A stretch of DNA of 64,000 bases from Odontocerum albicorne (lineage: Eukaryota; Arthropoda; Insecta; Trichoptera; Odontoceridae): contig OX463842.1 in assembly GCA_949825065.1 (NCBI GenBank), forward strand, positions 29,930,475 to 29,994,474, read 5' to 3'. The position numbers and the translations under genes are program-made. The notes under the pieces are model-generated. The model ran no database searches. It had not been told where the DNA came from and saw nothing but the letters and a program-made list of their open reading frames with translations. Numbering within the stretch: position 1 is the stretch's first letter; every line of letters starts with the position of its first letter. Shown here in pieces: positions 24,000 through 33,971 of this stretch.

Positions 24000-24570
24000 A
24001 CATGGAAGGAAACGAGTAACACAATGCGTACTATTATTTCAGATAATTGTTTCCACTAAGGAACTCTAGAATCTTCTTTCTTTTTTGGATAGTTCCCTCT
24101 ATACTGAACATCATGATCATAGCATACATATTAAGATTCAAAAGTTTCCGGCCCAAGAATATAAAAAGGTATTAATTATTTTTTTCAAAGGGACTTTTTA
24201 ATTTCTCACGGGATTTTCCTTTCTTTCAAAAGAAATTGGATAATCGCTCGAAATAAAAAAAAACACATTTTAGATTACACTAAAACTACACGTCTATCGT
24301 CGCTAGTTAACATACTACTGGGGCTAGAGGACGTAGAGGTACCAAATTTGAACTATAAAATCGGCTCACGTGGAGTGGCAGGCGTTGTATTTATCCATAC
24401 ACGTTCCAACTTGTTAAAACAGGAAACCTTACTTCAAATATGTGAGATATTGAATGGAAAAATACAAAAAACAGACGCAGAGAAACAAGTAACTCAAAAA
24501 TCGACGTACATTTACAGTAAAAATCCAACGCTCAAAATATTTGTTTTTATTTATTATATATAAAATATTG
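24000..24570 (+). repeat. Direct repeat, unit 2, split by an insertion
   Basis: The first half (24000-24142) contains ACATGGAAGGAAACGAG and CTATACTGAACATCATGATC ATAGCATACATATT. The second half (24437-24570) contains ATATGTGAGATATTGAATGG, AACAGACGCAGAGAAACAAG and TCGACGTACATTTACAGTAA. In unit 1 these halves are contiguous. About 295 bp of unrelated repeat (family H) sits between them. Confidence 0.68.
24143..24436 (+). repeat. Repeat family H, copy with empty mariner target site
   Basis: This insert contains CTCACGGGATTTTCCTTTCT TTCAAAAGAAATTGGATAAT and CACGTCTATCGTCGC, then TA at 24304-24305 and GTTAACATACTACTGGGG. The same sequence is found at about 30440-30528 and again from 31447, where a mariner interrupts it exactly at the matching TA. 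Class of family H unknown. Confidence 0.7.
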
Positions 24571-25249
24571 AATAAATTTAGTACTATTCATACGTTTTCA
24601 ACATATCTGGATAGACAAATAAGTATTATACTGCATGTCCAATTAAATTCAGTTATGACCTAAATAAAGTATGTACCTTATAAAGTATGTATAGAAGGAA
24701 ATTTCTTGGAATAGAATTAAGTGTTGGAAAAATCATTTCCATTATAAAGAAGTACTAACATATGATGCATTTTTCTCAAATATTCCAAAACGGGTAAAAT
24801 GTGCATTGGATATTTTTGCAAATATTCGTCCAAATAGATAGAAGTCAGACTGTCGTTAGCAAACTGCAGAAAAAAAAATATTTCCATTCGTGGCGACATT
24901 TGCATGGAAACAAAACTTTTCCGATATTCTTGTTTTTTCGTTGGCTTTTCATTTCCATAACCGCATTTAAGATCGAAGCTACGGATTGAAATTTAATAAA
25001 AAGAGAAATGCAAATTAAAATAATTCTTAAATTGAGTATTTAAAACCATGGATCGAAAATTTTTAAAATTTCCATTCAAATAATGAATTTGAAAGTACAT
25101 AATATGTACTATTATATGGTATCTTAACTGCAATATATTGTTTTATAATTCAATACATATGTTTCACATCGTTTGTAAAATAGTTTTAAGAATCAATAAA
25201 AATTTTTTTGCTGTGTAATTATCTTTATTATGGCATTTTTATAAACATA
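24571..25249. other. AT-rich stretch with no gene recognised
   Basis: Overlapping small frames on both strands near 24717-24989 have no motif. Confidence 0.45.
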
Positions 25250-25257
25250 AATTACTA

Positions 25258-25345
25258 TTCCGATGCCTAGCGGAAGAGCTCTTGCTTCCACCTAAAGGCT
25301 TCTGGTTTGATTTCCGATGTTGACTTAATAAATGTATCCAAGAAT
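25258..25345 (+). repeat. tRNA-like SINE head
   Basis: GATGCCTAGCGGAAGAGCTC resembles the family B/D A-box region and CTGGTTTGATTTCCGATG the B-box region. The spacing fits a tRNA-derived head, without a recognisable body. Confidence 0.45.
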
Positions 25346-26084
25346 GGTTGAATAAAATCAAAAACGTTTGTTATATTTTGATCAAATCACAGAGTGTTCA
25401 TGACTTTACGACTCAACTTTCTATTGACTAGGCCGACATCTGATAATAAGCAATAGATACAGGGATGTCGCTCCCTTCGCAATACCCTTACCATTGAAAC
25501 AACTGAGGTTACCCGTCGATTGTCAAAACCTTTCATTTATAATATATTATTAAAATAAATTGGCACGTATAAATAATTTCCTGTTTAGTAAAAATCTGTA
25601 AATTTATCACTCTTAAATGTAGAATGGTGAAGTAATTGAACATGTTAAGTTTTGATAAATTGAGTTTGTAAAATGCCACTTACGATATGTTATATAGTGC
25701 GTAAAATATAACTTGTTTTAACTTTATACTCGTATCTTAACTGTTTTGATTATAACATCAAAAGAATTGGTGAGTTGTTTGTTTCCTTCTTTTAACACGA
25801 AAAAATATTTTTGTTCCCATGATTTTATGTTGAACGATTTCCACTGTACGTGTATATTGATTCAATGGATATATTTCATATTGATGTCTGCATATTCAAA
25901 ATCAGTTTGATACTTTCTTTCTCTGCTTGTAGACGATATTTCCAATGTATTATAGTTTTCAGTCGATAGCTAATAAATTAATTTGTTAACTTACTTGTTT
26001 ACTATTACACAACTTTTATTTTTTTAATTATTCCTGTCAGTAAGGGCTGTTTCGTTCTAAATGTTTTTATTTTATTGTTAATAT
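25346..26084. other. AT-rich stretch with no gene recognised
   Basis: Nothing recognised. Confidence 0.4.
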
Positions 26085-26434
26085 GAAAGGCCATACCTAT
26101 GCACTGGACTTCCGTGCGGAAGGTCGCCGGTTCGAACCCCGCGATGTGCTCTCCCCTCAAATGATACTGACATTTATTCCGCTTACTATTCGAGGGTATA
26201 AGGATACCTATGACTTCGGTCATATCTATTCTTTCAAAAAGAAAAAGAAAACATGTCGTTGTGCTCCGATCATCTCACTTCGATGTGCCATCGGATCCAG
26301 TATAGCGATGTGGCTGGTGAGTTTGCTAGTGTGCAGCGGCTCAGGTTCGCTTTCCATTGTTTAGATTCGCGTTTCAATTGACGTTGGAATAGCAAGGGGA
26401 TCCTCGACTGCGAGGACCATTAATGACGATGATG
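26085..26434 (+). repeat. tRNA-derived SINE, family A, copy 2
   Basis: A perfect B-box GGTTCGAACCCC at 26129-26140 follows GCACTGGACTTCCGTGCGGA. The body keeps GCTCCGATCATCTCACTTCG, GTGCCATCGGATCCAGTATA and GATGTGGCTGGTGAGTTTGC. It ends AGGGGATCCTCGACTGCGAGG. It aligns module by module with 6460-6852, with a deletion where copies 1 and 3 have an A-rich segment. Confidence 0.85.
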
Positions 26435-26599
26435 GTAAGGCCCCACGGGCGTATATATTGAAAAATAAATAAATATGTATTTAAAATATTCAGAATGTGA
26501 AATCAGTCAGCCGCGATCTGATATAACTGGTCGAACCACACTTGACGAGAATGTACGAAGAACCATTTTTACTTTTGATTTAATAAAAGTCAAATTGAC

Positions 26600-26818
26600 G
26601 ACGTCCGTGGCCTAGTTGGCAAGATACGTGTTTTCCGAACCGAAGTTTGTGTTTTCCAGCTCCGTTGGTGCGTTTTATTCTAAAGGATCAGTCTGGTTTT
26701 CACTTCAGGCCTCATTAACATCATTCACGTTGGATGTAAGAGATTGTCACATGACAATTAATCTACCAGATTGTACTATTTATTACAATAGTGTATTGAA
26801 TATAAAAATACAATAATT
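26600..26818 (+). repeat. tRNA-derived SINE, family B, copy
   Basis: GTGGCCTAGTTGGCAAGATA is a well preserved A-box region. The body has GTCTGGTTTTCACTTCAGGC, AAGAGATTGTCACATGACAA and ACCAGATTGTACTATTTATT. The B-box position is degenerate (GTTTTCCAGCTCCGTTGG). A chance open frame of 66 codons runs through it and should not be called a gene. Confidence 0.8.
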
Positions 26819-27569
26819 TTAAACAGTTCCTACCTATAATAATTTAATTCCTTTCTCTTTTAATACTACTATAAAATAAAACAAATGAATACACATTCAT
26901 TTTTGAAAAAGCAAAACAAATCGATTATACATTTAAAAATCACAATTCCAATAGCAAATAAAATAAGCAATACAAAAAATATTGTAATACAATCACACAA
27001 AGATTGGCGAACACTTTTTTACGTGAAAAAAAAAGGAAATATCGTGCGAAAAAACAAGCCACAAATTACACAAACAGCGCAGCCTCTTTAGAAACGGAGC
27101 CAAGAAATTTGGTCATATAATATTTGATTTGTGATATCTTAGCTTTACTATTGTTGACCTCCGGGACCTTTTGGCCGATAGATTCTTACAATTTACACTC
27201 CATTTATTATGTTTACCCAAAGCCTTGAGCCAACGAGTTTCGATTTTTTTTTTATATAAACAGTTAATATTGAAATGATTGTAAATTTATAAGACTTTAG
27301 GAAGTAATACACACATGTACTGTTGGACTTTAGGACGTAATATACCTATTGCTATTGTAACAATAATCATAGTTCAATCGACTATTTTTTTTCTTAGATA
27401 ATTTGGTATCACGTTTCCCTATCATTACGATCACTCCAAGAGTGCTTCGTAATTATCTCAACCTATTATAGAATAAGGGAAGTTGAGAGATTCCAATATC
27501 GCTAGCAAGAACGCCATCTGGATTCTTAAATTCAAATGCAGAATGGTCTGAGAGTACAACCAGTTTGGA
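26819..27569. other. AT-rich stretch with no gene recognised
   Basis: A 68-codon Lys/Asn/Thr-rich frame (26885-27091) reflects A-richness rather than a gene. Confidence 0.45.
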
Positions 27570-27571
27570 AG

Positions 27572-27652
27572 TGAATCCACCAGGAATCGAACCTGGGGCG
27601 CACGTTTACTTAGTATGAACGCTAACTGTTAGACCTCGACCGCTCACAATAT
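27572..27652 (-). repeat. tRNA-like sequence (third head type), copy 2
   Basis: The minus strand reads GAGCGGTCGAGGTCTAACAG TTAGCG and later CCCCAGGTTCGATTCCTGG, whose T-arm stem CCAGG/CCTGG pairs perfectly around a canonical TTCGATT loop. Only four of seven acceptor pairs form (GTGA/TCAC) and the anticodon arm is poor. It is therefore either a recent tRNA-derived SINE head or a tRNA pseudogene. Confidence 0.6.
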
Positions 27653-27654
27653 AT

Positions 27655-27880
27655 ACAATAATAATGTCCGGAATTACTAATAGTCGACGGAACCGCAGCA
27701 TCCATGAAGAAACTCCTAAAATCCGAGCACGTGTCTAGAAAGTTCAAGCTCCTAGTGAGTAACACTAAAATCAAACCAGTAGTCACATATGTTATAGAAC
27801 CGAGTCATGGACCGTGACTCTTATAAAACAATATCGAATGTCATTGTTAGAAAACACGGTATGCGGTTGATGCTAGGACC
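27655..27880 (+). pseudogene. Non-LTR retrotransposon fragment downstream of the palm
   Basis: Frames give SNTKIKPVVTYV and then, after a shift, ESWTVTLIKQYRMSLLE followed by NTVCG. These match the (L)IRPVxTYGxExWTLT...RLxxFERKVLRxIyG segment typical of RTE- and CR1-like LINEs. It is interrupted by one frameshift and several stops. Confidence 0.65.
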
Positions 27881-29309
27881 ATAATCAGGAATTCACTTCT
27901 AGCCAACTACCACCCACGCTATTATGAGGGACACAATAAGTTCCCCGTCCAGCGCGATCTACACTAGAAAATGTAAATCTTGTTTATTTTTCGTAAGAGC
28001 GATGCTTTAGTAATGCTTACAAATTTGATTACGGAGTTCTCCTCTCAAATTATCCACTGAGATACGGAAGATATCGAGATCGGAGAATACATTCAACAAG
28101 GTCATTCCGTATTTTATTGAAGAGACACAATGGTCAAAACCGTCGGATAGATAGCCTAAGTCCTTAGGAAACAAACAAAAATCATTAAATAATGGATTGA
28201 TTGAGATGTAAAAGATTTAGGGAGACTGACTGAAGCGAGCGTCGCAGAATTGGCGGGAGTGGAATGGATCATCATCGCTGAAGCTAAATCCTTAAGTATC
28301 TGTATTATCATCAGAGGGATGGTTAATCTTTTTAGTACTGTATTACACATTAAATTTGTTGTACAATACATAATGGAACAAGGTAGACTTATTACCGTAT
28401 TGCTTTATCTACAAACCAAAGATAGAGATTTTAAAAACATGTATTTCTTTATCTATTAGTGTTACAGGCCTTGGAAGTATAAAGCCGATATGACTGATAC
28501 CTTCAAATTGTATCTGTCTCATTCTGTCTTATTAGTTACTGACCTATGTACTTGCTGCATCCTGTCAAACACCACCCTTCTTTAGAATGAAAAGTCTGCT
28601 CGTGAAAATTTCTAACTTGAATAACCTAGATACAAATTTGGAGAACAAACGTCCGACGAATATTTTTTTTGACCATTTATAAATGTTAAACGTGGTTTAG
28701 TTTTATTTTCTTTACTATTTACCACTTTAAAATACGCTAAAAATATATTTTCATTCATTCAAAATTACATGATAATCAAAACGTTCATCGATTATATTTT
28801 AAAATATTTATCGCGAAAGCTTCCACAAGACCTGAATGTATTATTAATTTAATAGATTTTGTACTTTAAAAACCTTTCAGATTGCATCTAAGATAAAATA
28901 AACCAAAAAAATATTGGTTAAAATTCTATACGAAATACAAAATTACGAACAAAAATATCGGTACTAAAATAAGAAATAGGGAAAAAGTTGGATGAAACGC
29001 AGACGAGGGGTAGATCTGATATTTCAAAAGATTAATCGGACTTGAAACTCGAGTTTCATTTCATTATTTTTTGCCTAATCTCTTCAAATTTAAGAAAGCT
29101 TTTCCAATAAACATGAATTAAATATCGTTTATCTGAAAATTAAAGGTCCACTGTTAGAAAAAAGAGATGATAAATGTAACGTTCACTCACCAGAAAATTG
29201 TGTTGATTTGCTTGAAATTGTATTTAGTCGCTGCCTCGACAATTAATCTTCTAACGCTCCTGTAAAAAATATAGAACACATTAGCAATGATTGTTTTGTA
29301 ATATATCAC
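27881..29309. other. Unassigned stretch
   Basis: No gene was recognised; frames at 28156-28459 overlap on opposite strands and lack motifs. Confidence 0.45.
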
Positions 29310-29510
29310 CCATCTGTTCAGTACAACCTGGTAGTCGTATTGACTTGAGATAATTTATTTCAACCAACAAGCAAGGTGCAAAAGGTCTCTTGAGAATAAA
29401 ATAGACGGGGAATCTCCTTTATTTTGGGGTACGCATCGCGAATCGAACTTTCAAGTCGAAACGTTCTGCCAAAAAGGAAACGGAAGTAGGATTACGAGTT
29501 TCATAACAAT
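29310..29510 (-). repeat. tRNA-derived SINE, family B, diverged copy
   Basis: Forward-strand landmarks of a reversed copy: GTTCAGTACAACCTGGTAG, then TTGACTTGAGATAATTTATT TCAACCAACAAG, then CGCATCGCGAATCGAACTTT CAAG, which is the reverse of a B-box-like segment. The tRNA head is degenerate. Confidence 0.6.
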
Positions 29511-29621
29511 CTGAATTGAACTTACACCCAGTTTAGACTTAGGGGGTTAAAATTTAAAAAAGGCTTAGTCTATACTATCTTACTTGGTTTAGTGTGCGGC
29601 TCGCACGATGATATACTGAGT

Positions 29622-29665
29622 GGCCGAAAAGTCACTTCTCCATTTAAAAACAAAATCCTTTTTTA
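29622..29665 (+). repeat. Terminal-inverted-repeat-like sequence
   Basis: CTGAGTGGCCGAAAAGTCAC followed by ATTTAAAA matches the inverted repeat at the left edge of the window (1-46) at GTGGCC, AAAAGTCAC and ATTTAAAA. It is preceded by TA. No partner end or transposase was found before the SINE at 29797. Confidence 0.45.
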
Positions 29666-29796
29666 TTTCTTAATAATTTCCATTTATTATGAAAACAAAG
29701 GAAAATAGCAAATTTTCTGATTAAAATAAACTCGTATATTTGAAAAATGACAGTTCAAGTCATTGTTATACATTATTAATCTCTGTATATCATTCC

Positions 29797-30176
29797 GAGG
29801 TGCATAGCTGCAGGGTAACGCACTGGACTATCGTGCGGAAGGTCACCGGTTCGAATCACGTGATGTGGTACTCCCCTGGAATGCCACAGGCATTTTTTTA
29901 GTATTTGGGGGTATAAAAATACCTATGACTTCAGCCATATATTAAAAAAAAAAAGGAAAAACAACATGCAGGTGTGCTCCGATCGTCTCACTTCGGTGTG
30001 CCATCGGATCCAGTACAGCGGTGTGGCCGATAAGTTTGCCGGTGTGTGACAGCTCACTCACTTAAAGGAGAGAAAAAAAAAGATAGAAACAAAATTCCAC
30101 AGCACAGCTTCACTTTCCAACTGAACTAACGTTGGAATGGCTAGAGGATCCTTGACTACAAGGCCCAGCAACGACG
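29797..30176 (+). repeat. tRNA-derived SINE, family A, copy 3
   Basis: GAGGTGCATAGCTGCAGGGT and AACGCACTGGAC lead to the B-box GGTTCGAATCAC at 29848-29859. The body repeats CTCCGATCGTCTCACTTCGG, GTGCCATCGGATCCAGTACA and GGTGTGGCCGATAAGTTTGC. It ends in GGATCCTTGACTACAAGGCC CAGCAACGACG. It aligns along its whole length with 6460-6852. Confidence 0.87.
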
Positions 30177-30374
30177 TGATATCTATTATGTTATATTATT
30201 ATATATAGCTATTAAAAGTGTGTAATAACTTGCGTAAGAATTGTAATCATAATCAAACTGAGGAGTAAAATGTTAATAAGTTAGTTACTGGTTCTAAGGA
30301 TTGGCATATTTTTCAATGTCGCGATTTTCTATTTTAAACATTTCAGAATGTAACGAAACAACATGTCTGCTACC
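30177..30374. other. Unassigned stretch
   Basis: Nothing recognised. Confidence 0.35.
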
Positions 30375-30528
30375 AGCTCTAGTTGAGATACTGCAGGGGA
30401 TAGAGGTATCACTTTATAAGGTAACTAATGTCTCGCGGGGTTTCCCTTTATTTTGAAAGAAACCGGATAATCACGATTTTTTTTTTTAATTTTAGAATAT
30501 AAAAAAAACACGTCTTCTATCGTATCTA
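30375..30528 (+). repeat. Repeat family H, left part, interrupted by a mariner
   Basis: CTCGCGGGGTTTCCCTTTAT TTTGAAAGAAACCGGATAAT and CACGTCTTCTATCGTATC parallel 24215-24303. The sequence stops at TA 30527-30528 and resumes after the mariner at TA 31447-31448 with GTTGACATACTGCTGAGA. Confidence 0.7.
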
Positions 30529-31446
30529 CTAGGCGTATTCTGAAAGTAAGTGTACTGAGGCTCTCACGACCGGATGGATTTTATTTTCGACATGTTGGCT
30601 ACACTTCCGTGTAGCCTGACCCTTCAGTACGTTGAGAAGTGTTGACGCGACAACACGTTTCGTGAAAAATGTCAACCCAATCTCCCGCCAAGTGCGAAAT
30701 AAATAATGCCGCGCAAGAGTTTTTGAGGCGCTGCAAACTCCATGGAGATGAATTTCTCCGCTCCATCGTTACTGGAGATGAAACTTGGGTTGCACACTAC
30801 ACGCCTGAAACCAAAAGGCAGTCTCAACATTGGCGTCACACCTCTTCACCCTCCGCCAAAAAGTTCAAAACCACAATTTCAGCCAAGAAAATCATGGCAT
30901 CCGTGTTTTGGGACTGTCAAGGCATAATTTTAATTGAATATATGCCTCAAGGGGAGACCATCAACTCTGCAAGATACTGTGAGACCCTAAAAAAATTGCG
31001 GAGGGTGATTCAGAACAAGAGGAGAAGCATGCTGACAAAGGGAGTCTGCCTGCTGCACGACAATGCCAGACCACACACGGCCAACGCCACGAAGGAACTG
31101 CTCGCCTCGTTTAAATGGGATGTCCTGAACCATCCCGCGCATTCCCCTGACCTAGCACCTTCAGATTACTATCTCTTTACCTCCCTGAAGCTGCACATGG
31201 GTGGAAAAAGGTTTTCAACCGACGAGGAGGTAAAGGAGGAGGTGGACGGAGGGGTTGGCGGGAAGCTACTTCGAGGAAGGCATCAAAAAGTTGATACCCC
31301 GCTTCACCACCTGCATTGAGAGGAATGGCGACTATGTCGAAAAATAGCTTACATATGTACTACGGTAACCACGTAATTTTTTTGTTTAAATAAAAAAAAT
31401 TGTAACCTACAAAAATTCAGTACACTTACTTTCTGGATATGCCTTG
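30529..31446 (+). mobile_element. Mariner element, 918 bp, with terminal repeats and TA target duplication
   Basis: The left end CTAGGCGTATTCTGAAAGTA, continuing AGTGTACTGA, is matched on the other strand by CAAGGCATATCCAGAAAGTA with the same continuation: about 30-bp terminal inverted repeats with four mismatches. TA flanks both ends (30527-30528 and 31447-31448). The uninterrupted repeat at 24143-24436 shows a single TA at the insertion point, which confirms the boundaries. The element is shorter than a full mariner because part of its transposase gene is deleted. Terminal repeats this similar and a largely open frame point to a young insertion. Confidence 0.93.
30669..31347 (+). pseudogene. 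Mariner transposase, N-terminally deleted, C-terminal frameshift
   Basis: An open frame of 216 codons encodes almost the whole catalytic domain of a mariner transposase, the enzyme that excises and reinserts the element. All three acidic residues are present: Asp37 in VTGDETW, Asp131 in LLHDNARPH and Asp166 in HSPDLAPSDYY. Thirty-four residues separate the last two, the D,D34D signature. WVAHYTPETKRQSQHW, ASVFWD and the KKLRRVIQNKRRSML stretch are also typical. The roughly 110-residue N-terminal DNA-binding region is gone; only MSTQSPAKCE precedes the linker. After STDEEVKEEVD a shift of frame near 31250-31265 replaces the expected C-terminus. The correct one, with FTTCIERNGDYVEK, is still readable in the next frame and ends at TAG 31345-31347. 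The encoded protein should not bind terminal repeats by itself. Confidence 0.9.
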
Positions 31447-31759
31447 TAGTTGACATACTGCTGAGAGAAAATCCATCACATTTTAACTGTTACATCGCCT
31501 GACCATGCACAGAGTTGGCCGGTGTGAATCTGTCCAGACGTGCTCTTATTTGTTCAAGCAGGAATTGTTTGGACCTTAGTGGTATGTGCATAGTTTATAT
31601 TTTATTGACCACATTACACGGATTTACCATATTACACAACGTACATCTGAGCCCAAAACTACAAACGACGACATCAATATTACATCTCAGTTACGCTATG
31701 TTGAACATACGTATGACTTGATTTTTATTATTTGTTTTTAATACCAACATATATGTTTA
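31447..31759. other. Right part of repeat family H, then unassigned sequence
   Basis: GTTGACATACTGC (31449) continues the repeat broken by the mariner. After about 40 bp the similarity to 24306-24436 fades. Nothing else was recognised. Confidence 0.4.
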
Positions 31760-32780
31760 CATACATACCATCAGGCCATTTCCCTGTCGGGGAAGGCAGA
31801 GAGGGCAGATCACCACACTTTCCTAACTCGACACACATGCTCAGCTTCTTCCACATCTTATAAGACTTGTCTGACTTTTAACGTTTCCTTCTTTCAGAAT
31901 ATCATTCACTTGATCCAACCATAATTTTCTTAGATTTCTTCCCACACGCCGTCCACTTGTTCATGCACTGTATATCTGTTATATTACAATAGTTTATCTT
32001 CATTAATTCGTTCTATATGTTCAAACCATCACAACGTACTCTCTTCATCTTACTTAACACACCAGTCTTAAGTTTACATTCATCCTTTATCACTTCATTC
32101 CGTATTCTGTCATACATTGTCACTTCTCAATGCACGCATCCCTACAGCATTTATTAGGCTCCTCTCAGTCTTTTTCCACGTCACCGTTTCACTCCCATAC
32201 ATCAAAGTAGGCCAAATTAAACTATTATGGACTACAATCTTAGCAGATTTTGATACTGTCCGGCCCGAGTATGTATGTTTTAGTGGCCCACTGACTTTGT
32301 TTGTAACGCTACACGCTGTTCGATATCCCTTTTAACTCTTCCATCATCTGAAAAAATACTACCTTAATAGCAGAATTCCTCGACTTGCTTCAATCTTTCA
32401 TTTTTACCCATATGTCGCACTTTCTTTTCCTTTCACACTTTTCAATCTCCATTACTTTGGATTTCGCAACATTCATTCTCAGGTATTTTCTTCGCATCTC
32501 TTATACAATTTACTTATCAAACTCTGCAATTTACCTTTACTATCCGCCAACACTACCATGTCATCTGCATACAGCAATCCACATATGTTCCCATTCGACA
32601 TTCATATGCCACTCTTAACCTCTGTAATTCCTTCACACATGCATAAATTATATATGAAAACTGAACAACCAGGATAACATAACGCATTCTTACTTTACCC
32701 CTTTCGAAATATTAAACCGTTCAGCGAAAATACCATTCACCATAACACATTCTACTTTCGGCGTACAATGACTTAATACT
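31760..32780 (-). pseudogene. Non-LTR retrotransposon reverse transcriptase and 3' end, degraded
   Basis: This is the longest LINE relic in the window. Read on the minus strand from about 32700 it gives ECVMLSWLF, a worn GCVMSPWLF motif (RT block B). GLLYADDMVVLADS follows, with the catalytic YADD codons at 32571-32560, and then KGKLQSL. Downstream come SLIWPTLMYGSETVTWK near 32210-32170 (the PTLxYGSExW segment) and an SxYDRIRNEVI-like helix region at about 32110. The 3' end near 31790 has DLPSLPSPTGKW, a degenerate SAYP end. Many frameshifts and stops rule out activity. The metal-binding Asp pair is preserved only as sequence. Parts of it are duplicated at 897-1065. Confidence 0.85.
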
Positions 32781-33699
32781 CTTATATATTTTATTTTATT
32801 TCAAACCATCGTTTACAGGTGCGTTGATGTTTTCCTGATCACAATATATTTCCAGACATATCTTCAAGAATTTACGTACAATATATTACGTACAATATAA
32901 TAATCGCTTCCGCAATGCAGCGTCACTCAAAATAGGAGGTGTGTCTCCAGCCTCTGGTGGGCGGAAGAGATAAATCTTAATAGCTTATTATTTATTGCTT
33001 AATAAAATATAAATATTCACTCTTTATACTTCTCCTTCGCCTCTCGATGGATACTTGAGATTACGAGTATTTAGAGTGTAGGCTTATGAGGTACTGCGTC
33101 AATCATGTTAATATTATATTTTAATTTTATACCTCCATTCGGTACCGCGTGTTAGCACGTCTAAAAGAAACATTTATCTTCATAACTAGATTTTATTAAA
33201 ACAAGGGCTGCGATGTAAAGTTTTCGTAACATTTACTTCTTTTCTAAGAATAAAGATAAAACATATTTCTCGTTAACCGCGAAACTTGTTTCCAAGTTCT
33301 AAAAATTTAGCGATGTGTTGCCTGTGAATGGTTTAAAAGTTTGATATTCATCCATTAATATCACAAGACAAGACTGATCTCTCATCGTCCAGGTCAGTGT
33401 ACCAATCAATAGAAGCTGGTGTTTCCCTACTAAGCTACGCAATATCACAAAAAAATGTTTAAACGAACACTTATTAAGTACAATTTTCATTAAAATAAAT
33501 TTTACACAATCTCTCTAGATTTTTTTCATACGAGTAAACTTCATTGTACTACACGTTTAGAACCTTATAATTTTGAATGAAGGCTGCAAATTCATTAAAT
33601 TCTTTATATAAATTTAAAAGTATCCATTATTTGGTGTTAATAAAGGATTTTCATATAAATCAATCTAGCAATCAAGCTTTTGAACCGTGGCGTAATATA
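32781..33699. other. Unassigned AT-rich stretch
   Basis: No gene was recognised. TTACGTACAATATA occurs twice near 32872-32897. Confidence 0.45.
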
Positions 33700-33969
33700 G
33701 GGTGGCGCAACACGAACTACAGTTTTAAATTTGCCATTTTTTTTCAGCTGTCAAACATATAATATTTATAATGGACATACGTCATTTACATGATATATTC
33801 ACCATTTTTATAATAAATTTTAATCATTTTTTAAGCGTTCTGGAATCGTGTACCGCTGCATGATTAATTTATAGGTTATGTTGATGACGTATGCCCATTA
33901 TAAATATTATACGTTTGACAGCTGAAAAATGGCGGCAATTTTAAAATTGCAGCTCTTGTTGCGCCACAC
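33700..33969. mobile_element. 270-bp MITE with about 86-bp terminal inverted repeats
   Basis: The left arm starts GGGTGGCGCAACACGAACTA and the right arm, reversed, GTGTGGCGCAACAAGAGCTG. Both then carry TTTTAAA(A)TTGCC, TTTCAGCTGTCAAAC, TATAATATTTATAATGG and CATACGTCAT before the arms part. The element is flanked by TA on both sides (33698-33699 and 33970-33971), which suggests a Tc1/mariner-type target duplication. The 80-bp or so loop has no coding content. The whole unit could fold into one long hairpin. It is a non-autonomous element, and no parent element is seen in the window. Confidence 0.9.
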
Positions 33970-33971
33970 TA

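Noticed and set aside
23690..24570. Long terminal repeats of an LTR retrotransposon
   Set aside because: Spacing is only tens of bases once the family H insertion is removed. No primer-binding site, polypurine tract or gag/pol coding was seen.
26083..26364. A 93-codon protein on the plus strand
   Set aside because: It coincides with SINE A copy 2. The translation GRRFEPRDVLS comes from the tRNA-like B-box region.
27572..27652. A functional tRNA gene on the minus strand
   Set aside because: The T-arm is perfect, but the acceptor stem pairs at only about four of seven positions and the anticodon arm is poor. Similar sequences at 9265 and 46125 indicate a repeat family.
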